Part shown: positions 43,626 to 55,811 of the stretch, piece after piece
Position numbering within the stretch: position 1 is the stretch's first letter
Layout of the letters: every line of letters begins with the position of its first letter
Assembly (NCBI RefSeq): GCF_963678635.1
Contig: NW_026971722.1
Coordinates: 1 to 62,000 of the forward strand
Source of the DNA: Symsagittifera roscoffensis
Taxonomy: Eukaryota; Xenacoelomorpha; Acoela; Convolutidae
Reading direction: 5' to 3'
DNA length: 62,000 bases
Translations under genes and position numbers: made by a program
Notes under the pieces: model-generated
Database searches by the model: none
The model's input: only the letters and a program-made list of their open reading frames with translations
What the model was told of the DNA's origin: nothing

Positions 43626-43965
43626 CATTAGCGGGCAAATTAAGCTCAAAATTACGTTTTTCAGCCTAAAATGCTTTTTTTTAAAAAAAATTTGGATAAC
43701 AAAATCTAAAACTTAATCAAAAACTGACTAGAGTATCAACTTTTGGTTTGAAGCTCTAACAAAATTATTTCAGGTTTGAAAATGTCAGTTTTTACTACCT
43801 ACAATAGGCTTTTCAATGATGTTAACTTGGAGAGGATGCTACGTTGCAGATCAGTTCCATGCAAAAATATAGACAAAAATGGATAAATTTTGTCTAAACG
43901 GTTTTTCAAGTTGGGCAAATAAAACAGTATTAACATAGTTTTTTATGTATTTTTATCTTCTAGTG
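43626..43965. mobile_element. Tc1/mariner-like MITE, second copy
   Basis: TA-flanked, left end CATTAGCGGGCAAATTAAGC, right end CTTCTAGTG. 340 bp. Related to 42818-43318 but diverged. Confidence 0.6.
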
Positions 43966-43967
43966 TA

Positions 43968-45390
43968 TCATATCAAAAGTAGCTGATAATTTCTCAGAGA
44001 AAAAATTCTTTAAAAAGTAGCGAGCGATATGATTCAAACAAACCTTTTTGAATCATTTTAAAGTAATATTTTGGACAGATTTTTTGAGTAGTTAGATGAG
44101 CAAATGGTTCAATTTATTTAGTGCAAAAAAATTTAAGTTGTTTTGAAAGTTTGTAAATGCCCTATGTTAACTTTTGCCTTTTGCAGCATGTTGCTTCAAT
44201 GGCAAGAGTTCTTTCTTGGACAAGCGAAATAAAAAAAAATTCAATGGTTTTTTACACAGTCACATCTAACAGTTTAAATAGTTTGGTTAGACACTTTAGG
44301 CAATTTTATAGACTGGGCGACGATAAAGAAGCAACGTAAAGTTTGTTTGCAGCGAAAAACTTCTTCATGATATAATTTTTAGACTTTGCAAATTCGATTG
44401 ATTTCTCTGATACCTAAGACAGTTTTTGAGAACTTGTTTTGAGATAACGTTTTAAATGATAGTTTGTGATGTCGAGCTCTGACGTGTCTTCTAATTTCAG
44501 GTCTACCACAGCCTGACCAATTTCAACTGCAATAGTGGTACCACATGAAATTTCTAGACGCATAAAAACGGCCTTTTCGTAACAAAAAAAAGCTTCGCTG
44601 AACAAAAAAAAACCAGGCAGGAACCACATTTATAAGTCATTTTAAGGCAAACATAACGTAGAACTTTTTTTGTGTTGCACCGCATTTCACAAATACACCT
44701 CTAAATAAGTTTTTTTTTGCATGTGAAAAATCAATAAAAATGAACAAATATAACGCAAATTTAAGTTTTTTTCTCCAGAATGCTGCTAACCATGTTGAAC
44801 AGCATTTCCATAGAATTTCAACAAAAGTCAACTTTGACCAAGCTACCCCTATCCTGTTTGATATGAAATTTTTTGAAATTTCAGGAAAAAGTAGTCCAAT
44901 TTTGTTCTAACTAGTTCTAACTTGGTTCTTTAAGAAAAAGCAGTCTAACTAGGAGAGAATTTTAGAGAGTTAAGCACAGTTTAGAGAGTTAAAGCCATAG
45001 TTTGCGTTTAATTTTGTCATCTAATGTATAATTCGATCCAATGCGAGTTAGTTGGTAAAATGTCATCAAGTTTGGAAGATTTCACAATTGTTTCAACCTT
45101 TTTTGCTCGTTTCTTACTATTTTCGTTATGTTTTCAATGCTGCTCAGCTGAAAAAAAAAATAGCTATAACAAACGTAAATTTTTCAGACCTTGTTGCTTG
45201 AGAAATATTTCGTTTCCAGATTCTGACTCACAAAACTTCGAAAACTTTTTTTATGTGTCAGGGACGACTAGTAGATTTCAAGAGTTCTCGAAAAATTTAA
45301 AGGGTTTTATTGTGCGTCATTTACTTAATGTTGCGTTTCAAATGTCGCTTATTGACCTTTTTATTGCTCTGAATGTTTTTTTAATCCAAT
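43968..45390. other. AT-rich region with weak coding hints
   Basis: A 122-codon frame (45031-45392, from MSSSLEDFTIVS) and a minus-strand frame at 44414-44629 (VEIGQAVVDLKLEDTSELDI) look protein-like but have no domain and no second exon. A right end of the Tc1-like MITE family is at about 45000-45030 (TTTGCGTTTAATTTTGTC). Confidence 0.3.
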
Positions 45391-45585
45391 GAAGTTGAAG
45401 TCAAGAAGTTTTCAAACTCACCCAACGACCGAGTGGAGACCCAAGGGACAAACTTGTTGGCGCCGAAGACAAACAGAAAGAACAGAAAGACGACAAGGCC
45501 GAAATGGACGACGATAAAGGGGAGAGAACAAAGAAAGTGGCGACAAAAAGGGAGACAAAAAGGGCAATGAATTGGGGGTGAAAAG
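45391..45585 (+). pseudogene. Tetraspanin-like exon 1, charged N-terminus
   Basis: It ends at donor AAAAG|GTAAGG, phase 2. The last part reads ENKESGDKKGDKKGNELGVK. Upstream, either the frame from ATG 45391 has one TAA at about 45514, or an indel there joins the similarly Lys/Asp-rich DKQKEQKDDKAEMDDDKG. Composition favours the second. The true start is unknown. Confidence 0.4.
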
Positions 45586-46093
45586 GTAAGGGTAATTCAA
45601 AAAGAAGGCTTTATTTGGTTCTAATCCTTTTTTTGCTTCGAGCCCGTCAATGAGGGTGAGACATAACTTTGGGCTACTGTGCTGTTTTTTTTTCACGCAA
45701 AATGAGGATTTATAAAAAGCGCTTGTAAGTAATTATGTGTTTCATCACACTGAACCCCTAGTAGTCATGATTTGAGATTCCAAAAAAACGTGTCTGAATT
45801 CCATGCGCACTTTGCTTGATTTTTAATCAACTTGCACAGCAACAGGTTATCGCATCCTTGCCATGACTGGTATGTCCTCTCTATGTGTCTTCTACCGTTC
45901 TATTTAACATGACATGCCTTTTGGTATTTACCACCTCATATGCAAAACTAGTTCAGCGGTGAACCATATGCGAACTTTTGTACCGTGTACTTAGTACCCC
46001 TTTTTGCTCTACGGGCATAGTTAAACATATCCTAAGCTTTCTTCGAGACCTCCTTTTTATTTTGCTCGTTGACCTCCTTTTGTTCTCTGTAGG

Positions 46094-46218
46094 GACCTGA
46101 CGGAGTGTGGGTGGGTGTGTGCGTGCACTCTGGCCCTGGGCATGTTCCTCGCCTGTTTCTTCTTCAACCTCTACTTGGTCGTCAGGAGTTTCATGCTGCC
46201 CAATGGCATGGGCACGGA
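46094..46218 (+). CDS. Tetraspanin-like exon 2, first membrane segment
   Basis: Acceptor CTCTGTAG, donor GGA|GTGACT. Encodes DLTECGWVCACTLALGMFLA then CFFFNLYLVVRSFM. Base composition is clearly higher in GC than in the flanking introns. Confidence 0.65.
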
Positions 46219-46866
46219 GTGACTGGTGATGATGCTCACTGTGTAAGTGCCTTATATCTGGAGGATGAAATTAGAAGGGGGGCTTGCGACCAGTTTTTAC
46301 TCGAAATATATAATCGCCATGCCAAATGATGTTTGTGTTAATTGGGTGGCGATGAAAAAAGGACGCTGCGGCGTCAAAAGGCTTAAAAAGTTAGAAAGGG
46401 CTAAGAGTTAGGAGAAGCTTTTTTTTGGAAAGTTTTTTGGTTTGGTGATTATACACTACGAGCATAACTTGTTGTTGCACAAAACTCTCGCTCGGTAGTA
46501 CTTTATCCTTCCTGTTGTTTAATTGTCAATGAACATCGATGACATACTTAACTAAGTTGTGTTTTTTTTTTATTTGACTTTTGATTTCTTTTCTGATTTT
46601 ATTTTGGTTTCTATTGCTTTGAAGTTATATTCAAAATAATTTGCTAAAAAGGAAGAATAATACTCTAATCAACCCTTTTTAGTTCCCCAACATGCCAAGT
46701 AAAATTCACTGTTTCCTTTTGTTACACAAATTGACTTCCGGATTAATTAGGCCATGATAAAATTTTGTGATCGTTTTATGTAAGAATCCACGTTACGTCA
46801 AAAAAATTGATGCTTACAGTGGGGGAGGGAGATTAAAAATTGCCCTCGATTCCTTGTTTGGTACAG

Positions 46867-47076
46867 ATTCATACTGTTGTGGCTGACCGGATGTTGTCTG
46901 GTGTGTGCTGCCATCTGGTACCGAGTGAGGTGGGAGTTGGATTGGTGTCTGGTCTGTGTGGCCGCAGCCGGGGCCATGGGCTGCATCATGGGCTGCTTCG
47001 GCATCTGCATCTTCTGCGTCTACCCCATGAGTCCAGAGAATGCCAGAAGTAGTGCCTCACTGCCATTAGGTGTGTT
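46867..47076 (+). CDS. Tetraspanin-like exon 3, membrane segments 2 and 3
   Basis: Acceptor TTTGGTACAG. Encodes FILLWLTGCCLVCAAIWYRV, a short charged loop (RWELDW), then VAAAGAMGCIMGCFGICIFC. Two donors are possible: G|GTGTGT at 47070 breaks the phase with exon 4, while TT|GTATTT at 47077 keeps it and was chosen. Confidence 0.65.
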
Positions 47077-47637
47077 GTATTTGGCCGTGAAGTATGTGTC
47101 TGACCATAAGATATGTGTAAGTGCAGAAGGTACCTGTATGGTCATAAAGTATGTTGTGCATGGAGATAAGGTACGTGTATATCCATAAGGTGGGTTTATG
47201 GCCGTTAGTATTTGTATCGTGATGAGGTATGTGTAAGCCAACCACAGCTGTGACGGGAACACGGTCGACTTAGACCCCGTTGGTTGATGATAGCAAAACA
47301 CAGTTACAGTATAAGAAACGTTTGTTCTTCTATTCGAAGTTTACTCCAACGCACGTGGCGACATCCACTGGGACACATAAAGCAACCCTAGCAACCTAAA
47401 GAAAGAGAATGAACTCTAATTTCGAACAGGTGTTCATGCCTCGGAGACAAAGAGCTAATGGCACTTCACAGGAATCATCTGTACTGGAACTTTCAGACGG
47501 CCCAATAACCTAGTAGCTCAAAAAAGGAGAGCCAAAAAACTAACGTAAGGAACCAAATGTTATCTAGAAAAAACCAGAAAGTAATACTAGATTATATTTG
47601 TTCCATTGTATTTGTGAAATTTTCCCCTCTTTTTTAG

Positions 47638-47823
47638 GTCTGATGACAACAACTACGACTTAGATGTGGAGAAGATGAAAGACCTTGAGAATCAGTTTGA
47701 CAAGATCCAGCGGGCGTGGCAGTGCCTTGGGGTGGTTGGGGACTGGGCGACTGGTCCTACTACTAGAAGATCGAGCCCCCCATCTCCTGTTGCAAGGAGA
47801 AACCGTGCAGCACGCAGAACGAT
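47638..47823 (+). pseudogene. Tetraspanin-like exon 4, large extracellular loop, frameshifted
   Basis: Acceptor TTTTTTAG, donor GAT|GTAATT. The first frame gives VEKMKDLENQFDKIQRAWQC then LGVVGDW. The second, after a one-base slip near 47750, gives WSYY, stop, KIEPPISCCKEKPCSTQND, in phase with exon 5. The CC and PC cysteines are those that form the loop disulfides in tetraspanins. Confidence 0.65.
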
Positions 47824-48618
47824 GTAATTTTATTCATGAAAAATTGGTTACTATACTAATTAGGACAATTGAGTCATAAGTATTAACCTATCATGATTTG
47901 CTTGCCTTTTTACGCTTGCGATTAGCAAGCATAATCAAATCGGAATTTAGACTGTTTTCGGGTTAACAACTAGTTTAACAAAATCAGTTGAATCACTTGC
48001 GCAATCAGCTGACATGCTCAATGTCGAAAAAATTCGAAAAAATTGGGTGGGTACTAGTTACTACGGGGTGATTTCAGGAGGGACTCAAAACTATTTGAAG
48101 TTTTTACATAATCAGTTTTTTTTCAACTCAGCTTGTGTCTGCTCAAAGATTGTGGTCCTTGTTTCCGCTTTGTAAGTTTTGTACAGTTGCTAATTTGAAT
48201 ATAAAATACCTTTTCTGGTCGCGTTTGCCTTGAAATCCATTTGATAAAAACGTGTTTTATGAATTTGTATGAGATAGGGCTTTTTATTTTAAATTTTTTT
48301 GAAACCCTTTGCAAAATTTTTTCACTTTTTTCAAAAAATTAAGACAAGCACCTACACCTTCGATCAATATTTGTGACCTTTTAGTGGCCTTTTCTACTCT
48401 ATCGATGTGCTCTAAAACAGCAAATGGGTTTTTAAACTTCTGTTCCTAATGGAAAACCTAATATTCTATCAGGGCAAGTAATTTCAATCGGTTACAATTG
48501 AGCATTATGATCAAGTTTTGAAAACACAAAAAATGAACATCAATTCGTGGCTGTCTAATAGAGAAAGACAGAAAGGTTTTAAGCCATGTTAAACAAGGGC
48601 TGTCATTTTTCAATGCAG

Positions 48619-48783
48619 GAGGTGGTGTTTGGGGGGAAGCTGATGGCGGGATTTCTGGGCCTACTCTGTCTGGGCATGGTAATTCCCTGGATCCTCATCA
48701 CCATCAAACTCATCGACCACAAACACATCCTAACAAAAGAGATAGACGATACACTAGACGAAGTCAGCAAAGACGACGAATAA
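48619..48783 (+). CDS. Tetraspanin-like exon 5, last membrane segment and tail
   Basis: Acceptor AATGCAG, TAA at 48781-48783. Encodes EVVFGGKLMAGFLGLLCLGM, VIPWILITIKLID and an acidic tail ending SKDDE. The frame stays open for 11 more codons past the TAA to a TGA at 48817 and keeps an acidic character. Confidence 0.65.
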   Translation, partial: EVVFGGKLMAGFLGLLCLGMVIPWILITIKLIDHKHILTKEIDDTLDEVSKDDE

Positions 48784-49505
48784 GAGATTGACGTCGAACA
48801 CTTGAAGATGGACTGAACCAATGTAAACTACATCACAACACCAATTTGCGTCTTTTTCCCTTGTTCGAGCCATTTGGACTCTTTTTTCTTTGACATATCG
48901 GTTTTTAAATGAGAAACTGTTTATTGTTGTAGCTTTGTATTTGACGTTGTTTATCCTAAATATTAACACTTGCAAGAGTAAAAACCCATTGATGCCAGAT
49001 TTTTCCCTTTCCAAACTTGGTCGTAATCAGTGGTCTTTTAGAACCATTTTTCTCTATGCCTCCAGGGCTTAAATTTAAATTGTAAAGCATATGCTGATTT
49101 TTGAAAAGCCACAAAAAAATTTGTCATTCCAAAAGAGGCCAGATCTAGGGTTTTTGTGATGAGACAAGAGCGCTTTTTTCCCCCAAAACAAATTTCATTT
49201 CACATCTTTGATCAACTAAACTGATATTCCGATTGGTCCACTCGCTCCAGAAGAAATCTAGTTTACCGAAAAATTCTGCGTCGCTTCTAAGTTTTGGTGA
49301 AAATGGGCAAAAAGGTTTTAATTGGCCCAGTATCACATTTTTGGGTTCTCTCCTAGAGGTAACTCAGTGATAAAAAAGGTTTAAAAAGACTAATTTCTAA
49401 ACACTTTTCTGTTTAGTCATGTCCGGTTTTAGCCGGCAGCTTTAAAAAAAAGGTTAGATATGAACCTAAAAATTTGTCAGTAGTATAGCTATACGACACT
49501 GGGAT
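48784..49505. other. Spacer, no gene seen
   Basis: The 3' flank of the tetraspanin-like gene. No clear AATAAA is seen in the first 200 bp. Confidence 0.4.
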
Positions 49506-49506
49506 C

Positions 49507-49526
49507 GGGGGGGGGGGGGGGGGGGG
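49507..49526. repeat. G20 homopolymer
   Basis: Twenty G in a row, at the edge of the minisatellite. The length is likely to be unreliable in the assembly. Confidence 0.9.
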
Positions 49527-49539
49527 TGTTGTGATCCCT

Positions 49540-50330
49540 ACAGGGATCACTGGGTATAGATTATACCTAATGATCCCTATGTATGATTTTTGAAGCTCAT
49601 GATCCCTATGTAAAAACTTATACTTAATGATCCCTATGTAAAATATTTGTACCTAATGATCCCTATGTAGAAAAATTTATACCTAATGATCCCAACGTAT
49701 AATTTTTATAGCTAATGATCTCTATGTAAAAACGTGTACCTAATGATCCCTATGTATAATATTTATACCTAATGATCCCTATGTATAATTTTTGTAGCTA
49801 ATGATCCTTATGTAAATACTTATACCTAATGATCCCTGTGTAAAATATTTATAACAAATGATCCCTATGTAAAACTTTTTTTTCCTAAGGATCCCTATGG
49901 AAATATTTATACCTAATGATCCCTTTGTAAAATATTTACATCTAATGATCCCTATGTGAAATATTTATTCCTAATGATTCCTATGTATAATTTTTATAGC
50001 TAATGATCCCTATGTAAATATTTATACCTAATATTCCTACGTAAAATATTTATAACAAATGATCCCTATGAAAACTGTTTATTCCTAAGAATCCCTATGG
50101 AAATATTTATACCTAATGATCCCTGTCGAAAATATTTATATTTAATGATCCCTATGTAAAAAATTTATTCCTAATGATCCCTATGTATAATTTTTATAGC
50201 TAATGATCCCTATGTAAATATTTATACCTAATATTCCTACGTAAAATACTTATAGCTAATGATCCCTATGTAAATTAGGTATACCCATTGATCCCCACGT
50301 ATATTTTTCATAGCTAACCATCCCTTTGTA
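49540..50330. repeat. Minisatellite with TAATGATCCCTATGTA unit
   Basis: About 27 imperfect units of 27-30 bp, consensus (C)TAATGATCCCTATGTAAAAT, with alternating spacers ATTTATAC and TTTTATAG. Some longer blocks repeat as higher-order units (for example 49977-50040 and 50166-50236). Degenerate units continue from 50420 to 50700. Confidence 0.9.
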
Positions 50331-50696
50331 AGAAATCTCCAAAAAAACGTTCACAAAAAATTTAAAAAAAATTTCAATTTTTTTTTTCAAATTTTTTTTT
50401 CAATTTGTTTTTCAATTATATTTTCAATATATGCATAACTGCTGATCTTTATGTATATATACTGTTCCCGAAGTAAAACCAATGATCCCTATGTATAAGT
50501 AGGGATCCCTATGTATAATCAATTATTCCTATGTATAGCCAATAATCCCTATGTGTAACCAATGATCCCTATGTACATCTAAAGATCCCTAGTTAAAGTT
50601 AATGATCATTTGGTGTACCTGATGCGTAACCAATCGCTCATTAATTTAATCACTAGTCCCTAAGTATAACTAATGTGTCAAATGATCCCAATGTTA

Positions 50697-50877
50697 AAAG
50701 GAGAGAGAAACAGATAAGGGATAGAGACAAAGTAGATCGAGAGAGAAAGAGAGAGAGGAAGAGAGACGGAGAGAGAAAGAAGAGAGAAAGCGAAAAAACA
50801 GAGCGAGAAACAAAGACACAGAGAGAGACAGAGAGTGAAAGAGAGAAGAGAGAGAAAGAGAGAGATAGCTAGATAGA

Positions 50878-50913
<36 letters not shown>

Positions 50914-51084
50914 GAAGAAATAATGAAGAGATAGAGAGAGAGAGAGAGGAGAGACAGAGAAAAGTGATAGATAGAGAGAGAGAGAGAGCAAGACGGAGAG
51001 AGAGATAGATAGAAAGATAGATAAATAGATAGATAGACAGATAGAAAGAGAAGAAAGAGAGAGAAAGAGAGAGAGAAAAGAGAT

Positions 51085-51121
<37 letters not shown>

Positions 51122-51200
51122 TAGAGAGAGAAAGAGAGAGAGACCGAGAGAGAAAGAAGAAGAGAGAGGGAAAGATAGAGAGAGAGAGAGAGAGAGAGAT
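50697..51200. repeat. Microsatellite, (GAGA)n with (GATA)n and (GACA)n
   Basis: Long purine-rich simple repeat with blocks of AGAT (50868-50900, 51004-51040) and ACAG. Long frames across it on either strand (Ser-Leu or Arg-Glu repeats) are low-complexity artefacts. Confidence 0.95.
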
Positions 51201-51600
51201 TTCAAAACGAAATTTTGTACGGAACTGTATCTATGTGATTTATTACTTCCCAAAGAGATCTTTCTGAGAAACTTCTTATCAATTGATCTCAAGCTGAACG
51301 TCCAATGGCAATGACCCCAAATTGTGTAAGATGAAAATTGTAAGATGAAAACAAATTTAGTCGTTACGAAGAATGATTTTTTTGGCCGTTACCGAAGCTG
51401 GTAATGCATTGTATTCAAGTTTCATTGCTCCAGAGGTAGCTAGCTAGATAGATAGATAACTAGATACATCAGAACTTTTGTACGTAACAGTTTGTAAGTG
51501 ATTTTTTCCCCAGAGAGATCCTAATGTGAAACTTTATACCAAACGATCCCAAGTTGAAATTTTAATGACAATAACCCCATATGCATAACCCCAATAACCC

Positions 51601-51601
51601 C

Positions 51602-51636
<35 letters not shown>

Positions 51637-51711
51637 GAAAGAGGGAGAGAGAGAAAAAAGTCAAGAAAGAAAGAAATATAGAAAGAAACAAAAAGAGAGA
51701 GAGAGAGAGAG

Positions 51712-51754
<43 letters not shown>
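51601..51754. repeat. Microsatellite (GAGA)n
   Basis: Second purine-rich block. Between the two lie more decayed minisatellite-like units (TGATCTCAAGCTGAA, CGATCCCAAGTTGAA). Confidence 0.95.
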
Positions 51755-51757
<3 letters not shown>

Positions 51758-51808
51758 CTCCACATCTACGAAGACACCAAACTCGAATTTGAAGAATTGC
51801 TTGAAAAA
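51755..51808 (+). CDS. Short exon candidate next to microsatellite
   Basis: The frame reads ELHIYEDTKLEFEELLEK and stops at a strong donor, AAA|GTATGT. It is acidic and of balanced composition, unlike the repeat before it. The acceptor would lie in the GAGA block. No partner exon was found. It could be part of a gene whose other exons are outside the window. Confidence 0.35.
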
Positions 51809-51810
51809 GT

Positions 51811-54233
51811 ATGTTTCAACCTTGGCGACTGAGGTGTATACACATGTTATTTTTAGGTATATACTGATATATGTATGTTTGCATCTGTGATTGTTTGATT
51901 ATAAATGTGGAAGATATACACAATTCATGGTATCCAATTGCTTTCATTTTTTTATAATGTCTCTATGTTGGTGTTAACGATTTTTATACTTACGTATGCT
52001 TTCGTATTCTATATACTTTGATGTATCTTCGATATATATATCAGGTGTGTATACATTAAAAGCATGCATGTAAGTAGGTCCAAACCTAATTTTTTTATTT
52101 GCCTCTTGTGTAAAATTTTTTTCTTTCATTCGTAACTATTTAAGTATGTATGAATGTATCTCTATATGTTTTTTCGTAGGTACTTTTATCAATTCTTGTG
52201 TAATCTTTTACATGTACTCTTTGGAAGCAATTTTGATCAAAACTCTGCGCCTAATTGTTCCAGAACAATCTATATTACTTCATCAACTACTCTAGATGAA
52301 CTTTTTTATAAGTTTGTTCTGTGTATCAGTACAAATTGTGTGTGCGTTTGCTCTTATGTTCAAACATGTTTGTGTCAGCAATTGTAAGTTTGTTTGTTTA
52401 TGTGTAATTAATGATGTATAAATGTGGTCACAGAAACAATTTCAGACGCACAACCATAATAAGAGGTCAAATTATGTTTGAAACTCATTGTAATTGTTGT
52501 CTTTATTTTTCTGGGTTAATTTATCATTCTTTAAAAAAACCAGTTATTTGGAATCTTCTCATGTTTTAGTCCATGTATATAGAGATGTTTGCATTTGTGT
52601 ATGTATGCATTGTCTGTGGATATGCATTGTCTGTGGGTCTTTCAATTGCATTCTTGTACGTTTTTCGGTGTGCCTTCTTATTTATATCGTTAATGAACTA
52701 ATTGAAGACATGTATTTTTAGCTGGATATAACTAAACAATTTCAAAAGAATTATTGTCACTCTTTGTCTGGAAGACTTAGGGTTCCACTAAATGTTATTT
52801 TAGCACCAATTTTGTATCAGACACATTGTATAATTATTTGTTGGGCTATCTTTGTATGTCACTTTGTGTGTTTGTATGTATTTGAATAGTTGTGAAATGT
52901 CTTTAAATAGGTTTTTTATTATGTTTGTGTCCAAAAAAATCCAGGTTGTATTTTGTTATTCGCTCAAACATCAAACATTGTTTGAAAAACTGTGAAAACG
53001 TCTCTAAAAACAGTAAATGAACAACACAGTCAGATAATTTTTTTGTATGTAAGTACTTGTTCACGTATATGTATATAGTCCTTTGTTTGAAAGTATGTAA
53101 TGTGCGTATGTGTATATATAGATATGTGTTTGTAACTACTGTGAGTTCGTTTACATATTTGATTATAATTTTAATTAGGCTTCTTTTTTCTTCTGAATAA
53201 GTATTCATTCGTTTATATGTTCAAATAAACTCTTTTAGACGCTCATTTACCATATACAGCTAGTATTACAACCATAAACCAAACTCTTTTCTTTTTAAAC
53301 TATTTGGTTGAAACCATCAAGTGTATTTCACAAGATACTTTACATGAACAACACTTGTAGCAAATACTTTAAATGTACGTTTGTCTAGCTGTGTATAATT
53401 GTGTAGACTTTATATTTCTAAATGCAATTTCTGTGTATTTGTTTGTTTTTTAGTAACTAGGTTGTTGTCTGTGTGTTTTAAACGGTAATTCGTCTATTAT
53501 GCTATTATGCTTAAGAAAACAACTTGAAACGTATAGCCGCTTTTTGAAAATTAGCTTATGTTTGAAGTGTTTCTGTACCTGAGTTGTCTAGAAGGATGTA
53601 AAGTATAGCACTAGAAAAAATGCAGTTAAAAGCGCATGTGTGTGTGCTTGAGCATGAACTTTACTTGTATTTTTCGTGTATATATTCATGTACACAATTT
53701 TGTATCAAGTAAGTTTGTCTTTTTGAAAGCGTAACAAAAACAAAGTTATAAGGATAACTCGAAACGGTCTAACTGTGATTCCGGATTTGTCATGTAATTC
53801 TAGAAAAATTCACAGAGTCGATTTATGTGCGACGTGTGTAATACATGCTGCTTCTATGCTCCTCTGAACGAGTCTTTCATTTTATACAAGAGCATCAAGA
53901 CCGTAAAACGTCTTGTTTGCGAGGCAAGTTTTTGAGCCGTTTTTCAAAATAAGCTTTTTTTCTTCAAGAACTTATTTTTGGTTTAGTTGTGGATAACTTT
54001 GTAAAGACTAAATTTCTTCATTAATTGCTTTTTGTTTTTTATCAAGAATTTGAAAACTTTGATATTTAACATTTCCAATATTCACAAAAAATTATGAGAC
54101 TAGATAATAAACTGCAACTCATCTGTCACAACGTAGCAGCCCAAAACGCAAAAGAGACTTCAAGTTTTTCACATAGGCTTCAAGTGTAGCAGAGATTGTT
54201 CGACTCTGGTCAATCTTTTCTCTTTGGGTGCAG
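51811..54233. other. AT/GT-rich region, no gene seen
   Basis: Rich in TATGTGTGTTTGTATG strings. Frames are short and biased (Cys, Val, Tyr), consistent with simple-sequence drift. Confidence 0.45.
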
Positions 54234-54472
54234 TTGAGGTGTCTCCTCATCTGTTTTCGGGTTTCTGCTCACTGCATCGAGGACTTACTGGAGGCAAAGT
54301 AACAGGAGCGGAAGTATCTGCAAAGGGAGTAATAGGAGGCGGAGTTGGTGTGGTGACTCCATTTCCCAGGCCGACTCTAGCCTCTCAATTTCCAGGAGAG
54401 ATCCAAATGGATTCTCCGATGGAGGAACGCACTCATAAACCCACTTCAACAGCAATTTTTACAGAGAGACAA
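54234..54472 (+). CDS. Exon candidate, Gly/Pro/Thr-rich
   Basis: Acceptor CTTTGGGTGCAG, donor CAA|GTAAAT, 239 nt, open in one frame. Encodes GLTGGKVTGAEVSAKGVIGG, then VTPFPRPTLASQFPGE and THKPTSTAIFTERQ. GC content (about 50%) contrasts with the flanks (about 30%). No domain is recognised. Likely an internal exon of an unknown plus-strand gene. Confidence 0.4.
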
Positions 54473-55811
54473 GTAAATCCAGCCCTTCGATTACCATTAG
54501 TTTGGCTGTATCCGCTGAATCGGTAAAAAAAATTTCCTTTCAAACAAAACTTTAAATGATTTAGGAATTTAATTGGAACAATTGTATGATCTATAGTGAT
54601 CCAATCATGATTGTTTGGTTTCAACTGTTGTCTTTTGATGACTAGAAAATCTCCGCGCCTAGTTTTATATTGAAAAAAGTGTTCGTTCATAACGGGAATC
54701 ACTAAAAAATTTTACAAGAATTTTTAAGTTTACAAGCATGAAATAATGGAAAGAAAATACTTGAGTTAAACGGGTTAAGATAAAAACGAATTGAATCAAA
54801 CGCGTGCTTGCAGGCGCGTTGCTTCTGATTTAAATACCAAGAATTGTAATTGAAATAGCCTTTTTATTTTTTGTTCAGTACAGTCCAGGATCATGCTTTG
54901 TCTAAACTTTGATAATAAGAACTATTGTACATAAAAGCTTGACTTTAAACAAATTTGAGCCATGTATATCTATTCTTCAGCGGCTACTCTACTATATAGG
55001 TGATCAATTCCGTTTATTCAACATGAATTTCTGATTTGATATAGATAACTGTTACTCAAATCCAAAAAATTTCCAAAATCAATTCCTTTACAATTCAAGG
55101 TGATATAAAGTAGCGGGCTTTGGTTTTTTGCAGAGAAAAACATGGGCATAGGCGACGCTGTGTCTGATATATGAGAGACTGATAAGCAAATGATTCGAAA
55201 ATAATTAAACAATTGTATAGATGTAGGTGGTGTGTTATACTTTCGTATGAATAAATGTGTTTTGGTTATTGTTTTTAGAAGTGTATATATCTTCAGAAAC
55301 ACAACAATAGTTAGAAGAGTAGTTACAACTCAACCTAGCTGAGGCTCCCAACTCGTTACGAAAATCTAGAATATTCTAATATGTAGAGTATCTATACTAT
55401 AGTCAAACCTGATAATACATCAAAGTTTTTTCAGCAAATTAAAAGTTCTATTACTTATTTCTGCTTGTGAGCGGCTTGTGATCGAATTTCCACAAAACCG
55501 TTAAATTTGTGAAAGACTTTCCATTTTCTAAATAAACATGGTTTTTTTTTATTAAGATAGATCTTATAAATTTTGAATGTAATTTTAGATAATAACTTGT
55601 ATTACGGAAAAAATGATTGCTCAAATTCTAAACCGTTAAAGTTGTAATCATTTTGCATACGTTAATTGCTTAAAATTTTTCTCTTGTGTGATTTTTCTGC
55701 TGATCTGTTAAAGTGAAATTTGAATACATTAAACAGTTATTAAATATCAAATACTTTGTTGAACTGACAAAATTTCTAAACTAATGCCAACTCAATAAAT
55801 TGGACTTCGAA
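54473..55811. other. AT-rich region, no gene seen
   Basis: No supportable feature up to the gap. Confidence 0.4.

Larger units (their letters stand above)
45391..48783 (+). pseudogene. Tetraspanin-like gene, five exons, damaged
   Basis: Plus strand. Exons are about 45391-45585, 46094-46218, 46867-47076, 47638-47823 and 48619-48783. Borders are GT..AG, and phases agree at each junction as chosen (2/2, 2/2, 2/2, 0/0). Exons 2, 3 and 5 give four hydrophobic segments. Exon 4 gives the large extracellular loop with tetraspanin landmarks (a CxG signature after IQRAWQ, then PPISCC and KEKPC). Tetraspanins organise membrane protein complexes. Damage: an indel near 47748-47752, an in-frame TAG at 47764, CLG in place of CCG, and a frame break or TAA in exon 1. 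It is a pseudogene, or the assembly has errors. Confidence 0.65.

Noticed and set aside
45031-45392. 122-codon plus-strand frame with a hydrophobic start
   Set aside because: No domain, no conservation evidence and host-like AT-rich composition; a chance frame in AT-rich DNA is likely, so it was noted only within a region entry.
46798-47301. Minus-strand frames over tetraspanin-like exon 3
   Set aside because: Antisense of a GC-rich exon with good plus-strand splice sites and membrane-segment composition.
49540-50330. Regular repeats resembling a CRISPR array
   Set aside because: Units are contiguous and decayed, with no unique spacers, in a eukaryotic AT-rich setting; it is a minisatellite.
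50675-51292. Long Arg/Glu or Ser/Leu frames on both strands
   Set aside because: They are translations of the GAGA/GATA microsatellite; low complexity, no other coding evidence.
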